DNA from: Thermodesulfovibrionales bacterium
GTDB taxonomy: Bacteria > Nitrospirota > Thermodesulfovibrionia > Thermodesulfovibrionales > SM23-35
Length of the DNA: 64,000 nt
Direction of reading: 5' to 3'
Assembly: GCA_031082155.1 (NCBI GenBank)
Contig: JAVHLL010000008.1
Span: forward strand, 1-64,000
Shown here: positions 10,941-20,577 of the stretch, piece after piece
Layout of the letters: each line of letters starts with the position of its first letter
Numbering within the stretch: position 1 is the first letter of the stretch
The notes under the pieces: generated by a model
Databases searched by the model: none
The model's input: the letters and a program-made list of their open reading frames with translations, nothing else
What the model was told of the DNA's origin: nothing
Position numbers and translations under genes: made by a program

Positions 10941-11567
10941 GTGAAACTCCGGGAAAATAACCGGCAGGCTCTCGTCTCAGCAATAAGAATATTAGAAAAA
11001 GGCGGGATCATTGCATATCCGACAGAGACATTTTATGCTCTCGGAGTTAAATTTGATCTCCCGGGCTCTTTGCAAAACCTTTACGAAATCAAGAAAAGAC
11101 CCCGTGAGAAAGCATTGCCACTGATTATCGGCGACAGAAGAATGATCGGGCTTGTTGCGGCTCCGGTCAGCAAAAAAACTCTCTCCCTTATGGACAGGTT
11201 TTGGCCGGGGCCTCTTACTCTTTTACTGACTGCAAAAGAAAATCTTTCAGAATACCTGACGGCAGGAACACATACCGTCGCAGTGAGGATTCCCGGGCGG
11301 TCTTTTGCGCTCGATCTTGCCCAGGCAGTCGACTTTCCCATAACCGCAACAAGTGCAAATATATCGGGAATGCCCCCTGCGCAGGATGCCGCGACCGTTG
11401 TTCGGTATTTCGGGGACACTATCGACCTTGTTGTTGATGGGGGAAAAACACCCGGGGGTAATCCATCGACAATTGCAGACGTTACCGGAAAAGATTTCCA
11501 GATACTAAGAGAAGGCGCAATAGAAAAAGAAGTACTCTACGGATTCGTCGGAGAATCCGGAAATTGA
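10941..11567 (+). CDS. tsaC: threonylcarbamoyl-AMP synthase (Sua5/YciO/YrdC family)
   Basis: 208 aa; GGIIAYPTETFYALG, IKKRPREKALPLI, FPITATSANISGMP, PSTIADVTG. Confidence 0.93.
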   Translation: MKLRENNRQALVSAIRILEKGGIIAYPTETFYALGVKFDLPGSLQNLYEIKKRPREKALPLIIGDRRMIGLVAAPVSKKTLSLMDRFWPGPLTLLLTAKENLSEYLTAGTHTVAVRIPGRSFALDLAQAVDFPITATSANISGMPPAQDAATVVRYFGDTIDLVVDGGKTPGGNPSTIADVTGKDFQILREGAIEKEVLYGFVGESGN

Positions 11568-11788
11568 ATCTGACTTCCCGCTTCTTTCTGACCTTTTGAT
11601 TTCTTCCGTATCAGCATCGCTATGATCATTCCTGCAATCAACCCGCATATCGCCGAGAGGAACACTATGATTGCCAGTGAGGCTTCGAATCTCCAGAAAA
11701 AGAAGGTGATAGAGACAGGCACCGCATTCTGAACAGAAAATATCGCAACAAGAAAAATCAGGATGAGCAGTACAATAACCTTTGTCAT
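11537..11788 (-). CDS. LapA-domain (DUF1049) membrane protein
   Basis: 83 aa; two TMs with NAVPVSITFFFWRFEASLAIIVFLSAICGLIAGM. Confidence 0.75.
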   Translation of the reverse strand: MTKVIVLLILIFLVAIFSVQNAVPVSITFFFWRFEASLAIIVFLSAICGLIAGMIIAMLIRKKSKGQKEAGSQIQFPDSPTNP

Positions 11789-11809
11789 GCTTCCCTCCCG
11801 TTTACAGGT

Positions 11810-12169
11810 TTATCTGCCTTGTGCTTTCCGTATGCGTTTACGGGACTTCGTTTTCGCACTGACCGTGGGCTTTCCCTCCAGTTTTGCAATCTGCATCTCC
11901 AGTTTCTTTATTTTCCCTACGGTACTTTTTACCTTTTTATCCTGCATAGGATTTTTGTTTTTCGAGACCAGGGCATAAACCCTGCCACCGAGTTCGGACA
12001 TCTCTTTCTGCACTTTTGTGTTTCTGTCGAAAATTTTAAGCCTTTTCTTCCCCTCTTCGGTAAGTTCTTCTGCCTTTTCTTTTACGACAGCGACCCCCTC
12101 CCTGACAAAAACAAGTCCTTCTTTGAATCCCTTCTGAACATCTCTTTTGACTTTTTCCCAGAAATCCAT
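11810..12169 (-). CDS. hypothetical coiled-coil protein
   Basis: 119-aa Lys/Glu-rich ORF (MDFWEKVKRDVQKGFKEGLVFVREGVAVVKEKAEEL). Confidence 0.6.
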   Translation of the reverse strand: MDFWEKVKRDVQKGFKEGLVFVREGVAVVKEKAEELTEEGKKRLKIFDRNTKVQKEMSELGGRVYALVSKNKNPMQDKKVKSTVGKIKKLEMQIAKLEGKPTVSAKTKSRKRIRKAQGR

Positions 12170-12242
12170 AATTCACCTCTTGATCAAATATACAGTTTTC
12201 CCTGCTTCGGAAGCGATAACGCTTCCTTTTCCTGTCACGGTA

Positions 12243-13466
12243 TTATCGGGAACCCCTGATCAGTTTTCCTCCTTTTGGTACGATCGCAATCCCTGAAGAG
12301 TCTATATGGCAGCGGAAGCGGTCTTTCTCGGTCTCGAATCCAATCTGTGCATTCTCTTCAATCACATTCAGTTTGTCAACGATGACCTTTTTCAGCCTGC
12401 ACCCCTTTTTCAAGACTGTCTGATCCATTATTATGCAGTCCTCAAGGTTCACATTCTCTTCGATAACCACCCCGCTCCTGATGAAAGAGTTCCGAATTTT
12501 GGCCTTATGAATAACGCAGCCTTCTCCAATAATACTGTTTCTTATATCAGCTTTCATGATCTTTGAGGCCGATCCTTCGTATCCGGATGGATGGACAGGC
12601 CAGTATCTGTTCTCCATCTCGAAAAGCGGCGATTGTCCGAGCATTTCCCTGTGCGCCTCAAAAAATGCCGGAATGGTTCCCACATCACGCCAATACCCGT
12701 TTTCCTCATAGGACATCGTTCCCGGAATCACATTTGTTGCAAAGTCGTACGCAAATACCTTGCCGGTTTTCACAAGTTCCGGGATGACATGGGCTCCGAA
12801 ATCATGCTGCTTTTTCCTTTGTGCTTTTGCGAGAGATTCAAGGAGCACTTCTTTGTTGAATATGTAATTCCCCATGGAAACGTACGCACGTGAAGGATCA
12901 TCAGGCATCGGGAGAGGCTTTTTGGGTTTTTCCTGAAAACCCGTAATGCGCTTTTCATTGTCAACCACAATGACACCGAATGAAGAAGCCTGTTCAAGCG
13001 GTACAGGACGCGCAGCGACAGTCACCGATGCATTGTTCCCGACATGGAAATCAATCATTTGACGGATATCCATCCGGTAAATATGGTCTGCCCCGAAAAT
13101 GATCACGAGTTTCGGATCATGCTGCTGGACGAGAGCGAGATTCTGAAAGACTGCATCAGCAGTCCCCTGGAACCACTCAGGTCCCATGCGCATCTGGGGA
13201 GGGACGACAGTGACAAAATGGTCCTTGATCACTGAAGAAAAGTTCCAGTTTATCCTCACATGTTCAATAAGCGACTGTGATTTATACTGCACAAGGAGAT
13301 AGATCGAATAAATATGTGAGTTGACAAGGTTGCTCAGAACGAAATCCACTATCCGGTACCTTCCTCCGAAAGGAACAGACGGTTTCGAACGGAATGCGGT
13401 CAGGGGGAAAAGCCGTTCACCCTTGCCACCGGCGAGCACTAAGGCAAGAACCTTTGGGTGAGCCAT
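12243..13466 (-). CDS. glgC: glucose-1-phosphate adenylyltransferase
   Basis: 407 aa; LALVLAGGKGERLFPLTAFRSKPSVPFGGRYRIVDFVLSN, WFQGTADAVFQN, left-handed beta-helix C-terminus. Confidence 0.96.
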   Translation of the reverse strand: MAHPKVLALVLAGGKGERLFPLTAFRSKPSVPFGGRYRIVDFVLSNLVNSHIYSIYLLVQYKSQSLIEHVRINWNFSSVIKDHFVTVVPPQMRMGPEWFQGTADAVFQNLALVQQHDPKLVIIFGADHIYRMDIRQMIDFHVGNNASVTVAARPVPLEQASSFGVIVVDNEKRITGFQEKPKKPLPMPDDPSRAYVSMGNYIFNKEVLLESLAKAQRKKQHDFGAHVIPELVKTGKVFAYDFATNVIPGTMSYEENGYWRDVGTIPAFFEAHREMLGQSPLFEMENRYWPVHPSGYEGSASKIMKADIRNSIIGEGCVIHKAKIRNSFIRSGVVIEENVNLEDCIIMDQTVLKKGCRLKKVIVDKLNVIEENAQIGFETEKDRFRCHIDSSGIAIVPKGGKLIRGSR

Positions 13467-13540
13467 GATACCTCCGGGAAACAGAGTTTATCCATTTTAA
13501 CCAATATGCCGGAAAAAAAATAGAGCCTTATCCGGGACTG

Positions 13541-15889
13541 CTACAGTGAATCTTCCGGCAAGGGAAATTTGTCCCTGAGCACTGCGGCGAGACCAGGAAA
13601 CCGTCTGTCCTTCATCGCATCTTCAAGAAGGACGGGGATTTTCTGAACCCAGTTCGGATGTTCATCAACAGTTCCCGGAAGGTTCTGCTGGTCCAGAGTG
13701 CCGAGAATATCATCGAAATTCACAACCACCATCCTGCAAGGGGTCAGGGAAAGATATTGATAGACAGCACTGCAGAGTTCGTCAGTCATCCCGCTTTGAA
13801 GGGGATAATTTTTTCGTAATACCCCTTTGGCTTTCAGTGCGGAGATCAGGAGCCGTTTATCCCTTTCCCGTTCTTCCCTCTTTTTGTTGAACAGAGTTTC
13901 GTCCGGATATTTTCCCACCCTTTTCGAAACCTCCATATCCCTTCCCTGCCAGTATCCTGAAAGGGTCGGAAGGTCATGGGTTGTTACCGCACATAAAGCC
14001 GCTGAAGAATATTTGTCCGGATCTGAAAACGAAGGGTCAGGATAATCCCGCTCGAAATAGAGAAGCCGGTAGGAGAGCATCTTGAACCTCCTGAGCGTCT
14101 CCCTCACATTATCCCCGACCGTACCGAGGTCTTCAGCAATCACCACGGTTTTATTTCTCACGCTTTCCAGCGCGATAATTCTGATCAGGTCTTCAAAGGG
14201 ATAGTTCACATATGCACCGTCCTTCGGGTACTTACCCCGTGGAATCCAGAACAACCGGAACATACCGAGGGCATGGTCTATCCTCAAGGCGCCGCCCCGT
14301 TTCATGTTCTTTCTCATTGTCTGGACGAACAACTCGTATCCGGTTTCTCTCTCCGCTTCAGGGATCAGGGGGGGGAACCCCCATTTCTGTCCATCAGGGC
14401 TGAAATCGTCGGGAGGCGCGCCTACTTCTGCTTCATAGGCAAATGCGCTCTGGTTGCTCCACGCATCGCTACCTCCGCCTAGAGAGCCGATTGCAAGGTC
14501 CTGATAAAGACCAAGGAGCATCCCCTTCTTTTTTACCTCTTGCTCGATAGATTCCAGCTGTTGATCAATAAGCCATTGCATATACTGATAGAAGAGCACA
14601 TCTTTCTCATGGCTCATTGCAAATTTTCTAACTTCGCTGCCTGAACGATCATGATACTCTTCAGGCCATTCCTGCCATGAATACGTCCCTTTTTTCTTCA
14701 TATGCTCATGAATGACCATGAAAAGCGCGAAGGATTCCAGAGGATGGCCTTCAAGAGACAGGTATTCCCTGAATTTTCTGCACCGGGGCGTATCCTCGTT
14801 GTAATGGTTTTTGTAAAAGACCTCAAAGCAGTTCCTGAGAACCGTCTCTTTCAGATGCGCAATCTCCTCATACCCGACGAACTGTGTCTGCCTGAGTTCC
14901 TGTATCGTACTTCCGATGTCCGGGGCTGATATGACACTTTTCAGCTCTTGCGATTCCGCGTACTCAGGCACTGCCTCGATATCCAGGTAGAGATAATTTT
15001 TGTATAACCTGGTGATTGGCGAATAGGGGCTGATGCCAAACGGAAGCGTGTTCGGAATGGCATGGAGAGGGTTAATCCCCACAAATCCACCCTGCAATCC
15101 TGCAATCCATGCAACGAGTTTTTTCAGATCAGTGAAATCACCGATCCCCCAATTGCGCAGTGACCGGACAGCATAAAGGCTTACGAAGAGGCCCCATGAT
15201 TTCCGTGCCGAGAATTCTTCGGGCAGATAGCAGGCATCGGGGGCAATAATAATTCTTGCAGTCTTCTCTCTCTCATTGGTCTCTGTCGGAAAGACTTTCT
15301 CGGGATGCAGACATCGGACAGTCATGCGATAGTAGCCTGTTTCACGGTTTCCTGTATCTGCAAGAGAAACCTTGAGAAATCGTTTTCCGTCAAACCACTG
15401 CTCTTCTGATATCGGGAGGCGATCCCCTGAGATTGTCTGCATGTCGTTCCTGTGCGGGAGTTCCGTCGCTCCCTCATCTCCGCCAGTACGGGAAGGTATA
15501 TTCTCTTCATTCTCAATAAACCATGAAATCAGGATATTTTTTTCTTCTCCCTCTTTGGCCTGAATATATACAGGGACTGAAATTGGCTGATCGTTGACAG
15601 ACCGCACATGGACGGGATCGAGGAATTCTCCCCAAGTCCCCCATTTTCTCTGCTGAATCTCCCGAACAACGTCTGCGGAGGAATCAATCCTGCACTTCAT
15701 TGCCCTGAGAATGCCTTCCATGGTTTCCGGTGACGTCTCATGCCTGTTGCCGAAAATATCCCAGTATTCGGGGATAATTCCGCAAAGGCCGGAAAGCTCA
15801 CGGATCAGCTCTCCATAAGGTTGCTCAGTCATAGTATCTATTATACCCCATGCGTTTTCCCTGAGGCGTCCATAGAGAAGGTTTTTCAA
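13541..15889 (-). CDS. malQ: 4-alpha-glucanotransferase (amylomaltase, GH77)
   Basis: 782 aa; YAVRSLRNWGIGDFTDLKKLV, RIDHALGMFRLFWIPRG, IAEDLGTVGDNVRETL, TTHDLPTLSGYWQGRD. Confidence 0.95.
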   Translation of the reverse strand: MKNLLYGRLRENAWGIIDTMTEQPYGELIRELSGLCGIIPEYWDIFGNRHETSPETMEGILRAMKCRIDSSADVVREIQQRKWGTWGEFLDPVHVRSVNDQPISVPVYIQAKEGEEKNILISWFIENEENIPSRTGGDEGATELPHRNDMQTISGDRLPISEEQWFDGKRFLKVSLADTGNRETGYYRMTVRCLHPEKVFPTETNEREKTARIIIAPDACYLPEEFSARKSWGLFVSLYAVRSLRNWGIGDFTDLKKLVAWIAGLQGGFVGINPLHAIPNTLPFGISPYSPITRLYKNYLYLDIEAVPEYAESQELKSVISAPDIGSTIQELRQTQFVGYEEIAHLKETVLRNCFEVFYKNHYNEDTPRCRKFREYLSLEGHPLESFALFMVIHEHMKKKGTYSWQEWPEEYHDRSGSEVRKFAMSHEKDVLFYQYMQWLIDQQLESIEQEVKKKGMLLGLYQDLAIGSLGGGSDAWSNQSAFAYEAEVGAPPDDFSPDGQKWGFPPLIPEAERETGYELFVQTMRKNMKRGGALRIDHALGMFRLFWIPRGKYPKDGAYVNYPFEDLIRIIALESVRNKTVVIAEDLGTVGDNVRETLRRFKMLSYRLLYFERDYPDPSFSDPDKYSSAALCAVTTHDLPTLSGYWQGRDMEVSKRVGKYPDETLFNKKREERERDKRLLISALKAKGVLRKNYPLQSGMTDELCSAVYQYLSLTPCRMVVVNFDDILGTLDQQNLPGTVDEHPNWVQKIPVLLEDAMKDRRFPGLAAVLRDKFPLPEDSL

Positions 15890-15943
15890 TTCGCCTGTTT
15901 TTCATTGCATGCAACGTATAAGGAAAGTCTGGTACAATGCAGA

Positions 15944-16810
15944 ATGCACAGTTCAGGGAGTTCGTCCGTTTTTTTCAGAATGATATCGTTCCTTCTCTTT
16001 TCCGTATTTTTAACCACCCTCTCTCTTTGCTCGCCGTCTCCCCTGTTGGCCGCGCCTCCTGAACGCATCATATCCCTTGCCCCGAATGTCACAGAAATTT
16101 TATTCGCCATCGGTCTTGGCGACAGACTCACGGGCGTCACTCAGTTCTGCGACTATCCTGAGGAGGCAAAGAAAAAACCGAAAGTCGGCGGCATGTCCAA
16201 TCCCTCTCTCGAGGCAGTCATCTCCCTAAAGCCGGACATCGTGATTCTTACTACCGACGGGAATCCGAAAGAGTTTGAGGAGAGACTCCGTTCCCTGAAG
16301 ATCAGGACTTCCATATTCAGGGCAAGGAGACTTCAGGAACTCCCCGCAGGGATCAGGGAACTTGGCGCCGAGCTTCGCGTTCAGGACAAAGCAGATGCGC
16401 TCGCGAAAAAAATAGAGGATGCGCTTACCCGCGTGTCATTTCACCAAAAACGATTTCCGGACAGAAAAAAAATCCTTTTTGTCATCTGGCCTGAACCGTT
16501 AATCATTGCGGGACGCGGGACAGTAATCGACGATGTCATAGCACTCTTTGGTCAGGAAAACGTAGCCGCGCAGGCAAAAACATCGTATCCAAAATATTCT
16601 GTGGAAGAAGTTCTCCGTCAGTCGCCTGATATTATCTTCATCGGCAAAGGACATACTGAAATCAGGGAAATGTCGGAGGGGTTTCTCAATAAAATTTCGC
16701 TGGCGCCTGCGGTAAAGAAGGGAAAAGTTTTCTTCCTGAGTGACAACCTCTACCGCATGGGGCCGAGGATCCTTATGGGGATAGAAGAGATGGCTGCATG
16801 CCTTCAGTGA
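15944..16810 (+). CDS. btuF: periplasmic cobalamin/siderophore-type ABC substrate-binding protein (BtuF-like)
   Basis: From ATG at 15944 (signal peptide MHSSGSSSVFFRMISFLLFSVFL); ERIISLAPNVTEILFAIGLGDRLTGVTQFCDYPEEAKKKPKVGG. The upstream extension to 15740 overlaps malQ and is rejected. Confidence 0.88.
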   Translation: MHSSGSSSVFFRMISFLLFSVFLTTLSLCSPSPLLAAPPERIISLAPNVTEILFAIGLGDRLTGVTQFCDYPEEAKKKPKVGGMSNPSLEAVISLKPDIVILTTDGNPKEFEERLRSLKIRTSIFRARRLQELPAGIRELGAELRVQDKADALAKKIEDALTRVSFHQKRFPDRKKILFVIWPEPLIIAGRGTVIDDVIALFGQENVAAQAKTSYPKYSVEEVLRQSPDIIFIGKGHTEIREMSEGFLNKISLAPAVKKGKVFFLSDNLYRMGPRILMGIEEMAACLQ

Positions 16811-17763
16811 AAATTACCCTGCTCATTGTTGTTTCTCTCGGCATCTTTTTTGTTTCTCTTTTCCTCGGGCCGACGCTCATCAGTCCGTTCAGTCCCGACC
16901 CGATCGAAAAAGAGATCCTGTTCTCGATAAGGATGCCCCGCGTGATAATCGCATTCCTCATAGGGATCGCTCTCGGCACGTCAGGCGCCGTCCTTCAGGG
17001 TATCCTGAGAAACCCCCTTGCAGACCCTTATGTTCTTGGCATATCAAGCGGGGCTGCATTCACTGCGGCGTTAAGTCTTCTCTCGGGTTTTTACATCCTC
17101 GGGAAATTTACGCTTCCCCTTTCCGCATTTGCCGGAGCATGCACTGCAAGTATCATGGTCGGGATATTCGGATGGAAAAGAGGCAATCTTCTTCCGGAAA
17201 GGCTGCTCCTCGCAGGGATCGGCCTGGGATTTCTCTTCTACTCCGCTATGATGCTTCTTGTAAGCATTTCGACCAGCGAAGGGATGCGGAGGACTGTGCT
17301 CTGGATCTTCGGCGACCTCTCGATGGCTGACTGGTCAGTAATCCCCTACGGGCTAGTATTCATCGCATCGGGTCTCGGCATTTCGCTTCTGAGGGCAAAG
17401 GCACTGAATGCGCTCATACTGGGAGATGAAATGGCGCACAGTCTCGGCTTTTCAGTACAGAAGGAGAGACTGCTGCTCTTTATCTCCGTCGCACTCATGA
17501 CCGGCGCTTCTGTATCGCTCGGCGGCACCATAGGTTTCATCGGACTCATCATTCCCCATATGGTAAGGTTCTTTGTAGGAGCAAACAGCAGGTATGTCAT
17601 CCCAGTCTCTGCACTTTGTGGCGGAGGCTTTCTCTCCATTTCAGACCTCATCGGGAAAACGCTCCTTTCCCCTATGGAAATCCCGGCAGGTATTATCACT
17701 GCACTCATAGGATCACCGTATTTTCTCTATCTTCTGAGGAGGCGCGATGTCTTCCAGGGCTGA
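16798..17763 (+). CDS. btuC: FecCD/BtuC family ABC transporter permease
   Basis: 321 aa; multi-TM, GTSGAVLQGILRNPLADPYVLGISSGAAF, GTIGFIGLIIPHMVR. Confidence 0.93.
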   Translation: MPSVKITLLIVVSLGIFFVSLFLGPTLISPFSPDPIEKEILFSIRMPRVIIAFLIGIALGTSGAVLQGILRNPLADPYVLGISSGAAFTAALSLLSGFYILGKFTLPLSAFAGACTASIMVGIFGWKRGNLLPERLLLAGIGLGFLFYSAMMLLVSISTSEGMRRTVLWIFGDLSMADWSVIPYGLVFIASGLGISLLRAKALNALILGDEMAHSLGFSVQKERLLLFISVALMTGASVSLGGTIGFIGLIIPHMVRFFVGANSRYVIPVSALCGGGFLSISDLIGKTLLSPMEIPAGIITALIGSPYFLYLLRRRDVFQG

Positions 17764-18541
17764 CCTTCCCATACTTGAACTCTCGGAAGTGGGCTTCGGA
17801 TATGACAGGAATGCATCTTTCATTTCCAGCCTTTCTTGCTCAATACTTAATGGCCAGTTCATTGGACTTCTCGGCGCAAACGGGTCCGGCAAGTCCACCA
17901 TCCTGAAGCTCGCGAGCGGCATCCTGAAACCATCAACCGGTCAGGTCACTCTCTGGGGAAAATCACTGCATCAATACAGGCAAAAAGACCGGGCAAAGCT
18001 CATCTCGTATCTCCCCCAGTTTCTTGATATGCATATACCGTTTACAGTCAGGGAACTTGTCTCTATGGGCCTTTATCCCTATGATATCCTCCCGGATATG
18101 ACCGCGGAAGAAGCGATGGAACTCGTAGGCCTGAGGAGGAAAGCCGACATCCCTATCGCACAGCTCAGCGGAGGGGAGAGGAGACGGGCGTTTATTGCGA
18201 TGACGCTTCTTCAGGGTTCAGGACTTGTCCTCCTCGATGAACCATTGGTAAACCTCGATATAAAATTTCAGCTTGAAATTTACAGACTCTTAAAGGAGCT
18301 GCAGAAGCAGAAGAATATTTCGATCCTGATGGCGCTCCATGACATGAATTTTGCGATGCAATTCGAGGCAGTAATGCTCATCAAACAAGGATCAATCCTC
18401 GGCGCCGGAACCCCTGAAGAGGTCCTCACGAAAGATACGATCAGGGATGCATTCGATGTCGACGTTACCGTCAGGAAACAGGATTCCGGTGAGATGATTA
18501 TCAGCTATACAAGAAACACCGGTGAGCGTCTGCAGGATTAA
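17747..18541 (+). CDS. btuD: ABC transporter ATP-binding protein (BtuD/FepC type)
   Basis: 264 aa; Walker A GANGSGKSTILK, signature QLSGGERRR, Walker B LVLLDEPLVNLD. Confidence 0.93.
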   Translation: MSSRADLPILELSEVGFGYDRNASFISSLSCSILNGQFIGLLGANGSGKSTILKLASGILKPSTGQVTLWGKSLHQYRQKDRAKLISYLPQFLDMHIPFTVRELVSMGLYPYDILPDMTAEEAMELVGLRRKADIPIAQLSGGERRRAFIAMTLLQGSGLVLLDEPLVNLDIKFQLEIYRLLKELQKQKNISILMALHDMNFAMQFEAVMLIKQGSILGAGTPEEVLTKDTIRDAFDVDVTVRKQDSGEMIISYTRNTGERLQD

Positions 18542-19008
18542 AAACAGGTAACATCTTCGACAGAGGTCGAGACGACAAACACCTTATGGTTGTTGCTCCT
18601 GCTGTCTACAGGCTTGAGGGAGAACCCGCCTTTTTTCGTTTCGAGAAAAAATCCTTTTTCCCATGGTACATTTCCTTCGAGATATCCGACCAGAGTTTCC
18701 CCGTCCTTGAACCGGACAAGGACCCTTTTCCCTGATGCGGTACCGGCAAAGGATTTTGATTCTTTATGAATTTTATTTCCCTCAAACGTTTTGACAAAAA
18801 ATACCGCCTTCAGTTCATTCAGGGGTATTGTATGCGTTTGAGATGATTGATCGAGGAGAATAATACGGTTGTCCTGCGGAGAAAAATCTTCCATATGTCC
18901 TTTCATTATTCTCCGGTCCAGGAAATTAAGGACAACTTTCTGTTTCTCCATTATGGATAGAATTGTAGCACAAATAAGGATTCCCAGGGAAGTTGACGAG
19001 GAGATCAA
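18538..19008 (-). CDS. hypothetical protein
   Basis: 156-aa ORF; likely starts at MEKQKVVLNFLDRRIMKGHMEDFSPQDNRIILL. Confidence 0.55.
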   Translation of the reverse strand: MISSSTSLGILICATILSIMEKQKVVLNFLDRRIMKGHMEDFSPQDNRIILLDQSSQTHTIPLNELKAVFFVKTFEGNKIHKESKSFAGTASGKRVLVRFKDGETLVGYLEGNVPWEKGFFLETKKGGFSLKPVDSRSNNHKVFVVSTSVEDVTCF

Positions 19009-19052
19009 ATCAAAAAATACTGAGATGCTGAAAGACCACGGGTCGTTCCGGG

Positions 19053-19649
19053 CTATCTTAACCCGGCGAGTGTTCTGAAAATATCGGACGACTGCTTTTC
19101 TATCTCTTCATGGAGGCTTTTGCTGCAAGCGTCCATGGTCAGAATAGCAGGGAAATCCACGACATCGAGTAACCACATTGCCTCGGTCATACCAAACTCT
19201 TCAAGTTTCCATACATCTATGACTTTTTTTATCCTTTTCGAGAGATATACCGCAGCGCCGCCGATTGCCTGAAAATAGACACAACCGTGGGCTTTCATCG
19301 CTTCCAGGGTTGCGCTGCCCATTCCACCCTTTCCCATAACGCCCCTCAGACCGTATGCTGAGATTACCTGCGACTCGTACATCTCAAGACGCATGCTCGT
19401 TGTCGGTCCTCCTGCAACGCATTCAAATCCACCCGCTGTTTTCTTCATGATAGGGCCACAGTGATACAGGACTGTTCCCTTGAGGTTAAAAGGGACCTCT
19501 TGTCTCGCCTTTGTATCGCTGCACAATAATTTATGGATTTTATCCCTTCCTGTTACAATCTTCCCGTTTAAAAAAACTATGTCTCCAACACGCAGGGAAA
19601 GGACATCCCGTTCGGTCATCGGTAGTTGTATGTGCTTTTTCTCCTGCAT
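19053..19649 (-). CDS. class I fumarate hydratase, beta (C-terminal) subunit
   Basis: Fe-S hydro-lyase beta motifs: LSLRVGDIVFLNGKIVTGRDKIHK, GPTTSMRLEMYESQVISAYGLRGVMGKGGMG. Start placed at MQEKKHIQLPMTERDV. Confidence 0.88.
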   Translation of the reverse strand: MQEKKHIQLPMTERDVLSLRVGDIVFLNGKIVTGRDKIHKLLCSDTKARQEVPFNLKGTVLYHCGPIMKKTAGGFECVAGGPTTSMRLEMYESQVISAYGLRGVMGKGGMGSATLEAMKAHGCVYFQAIGGAAVYLSKRIKKVIDVWKLEEFGMTEAMWLLDVVDFPAILTMDACSKSLHEEIEKQSSDIFRTLAGLR

Positions 19650-19651
19650 TG

Positions 19652-20530
19652 TCAATTGTGAATTGTAAATTGTGAATTGTGAAATGAAAAAACGAGTCTT
19701 GCCCTTCTGTCCGCCCAGCACATGAACGATACGTCGACAAAATACGATGCCGGATGCCTGTGGTTCACGCCTATCTTCACCGCAAGAGCGGTCGTCTTGC
19801 CGCCAAGGCCCATGGGACCGATACCCAGCTGGTTGATGTCATGCACTATCCTCTTTTCCCGCGTGGAGAGCACAACACTCCCGGCAGTATCGTCGAGATG
19901 TCGCAGGAACTGCGCCTTTGCGCTCATGGTCACCTGGTCCTTTGAGGCGCCAATCCCGACACCAATTATGTAGGGAGGGCAGCCCTTTCCCTGTGCCCTG
20001 ACTACAGCGTCAAGCACGCATTTTCTCACTCCTTCCAGATCGCGTTCCGCCTTGAGCCCCGCGTCCGGAAGTTTGTATAGCTGACCGATATTTTCACTTC
20101 CAGCGCCTTTCAGGATAAGATCCATGACCAGTTTTTCCCCTCCTGTCTCTTCGAAATACAGAATCGGGAAATTGATGCCGGTATTCTCTCCTGAGTTCTT
20201 CTCGGTGAGAACATCCACGGCATTCGGCCGCAGTGGTACTCTCCGTGTAGCGGCGCGGGTTGCGCTGATGATCTCCTGTCTGATCTTACGGTGACTTTGC
20301 CCAACAGGTATTTTTACAAAAAATACAGGGACCCCGGTATCCTGGCAGAGTGGTCTCCCGGTTTCCCTGGCAAGGGACGTGTTTTCGAGAACTACCGAAA
20401 GCACCGCCCGTGCACTGGAGTTTTTTTTCTCTTTTTCGAGGGAACGACGCAATCCCTCTTCTATATCCTGAGGCAGGGATGTGGCTGCTTTTCTATAAAG
20501 TTCAACAATCGCATTTCTCAATTCACGCAT
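19652..20530 (-). CDS. class I fumarate hydratase, alpha (N-terminal) subunit
   Basis: 292 aa; RPLCQDTGVPVFFVKIPVG, GGEKLVMDLILKGAGSENIGQLYKL, GVGIGASKDQVTMSAK, GPMGLGGKTTALAVKI. Confidence 0.9.
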   Translation of the reverse strand: MRELRNAIVELYRKAATSLPQDIEEGLRRSLEKEKKNSSARAVLSVVLENTSLARETGRPLCQDTGVPVFFVKIPVGQSHRKIRQEIISATRAATRRVPLRPNAVDVLTEKNSGENTGINFPILYFEETGGEKLVMDLILKGAGSENIGQLYKLPDAGLKAERDLEGVRKCVLDAVVRAQGKGCPPYIIGVGIGASKDQVTMSAKAQFLRHLDDTAGSVVLSTREKRIVHDINQLGIGPMGLGGKTTALAVKIGVNHRHPASYFVDVSFMCWADRRARLVFSFHNSQFTIHN

Positions 20531-20577
20531 GGTCTATTATCTCAAAATCTACCGCCAAAGGGAAGCACGGCATGATG

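Noticed and set aside
15740-15943. N-terminal 68-aa extension of the BtuF-like ORF
   Set aside because: Overlaps malQ and precedes a good signal peptide start at 15944.
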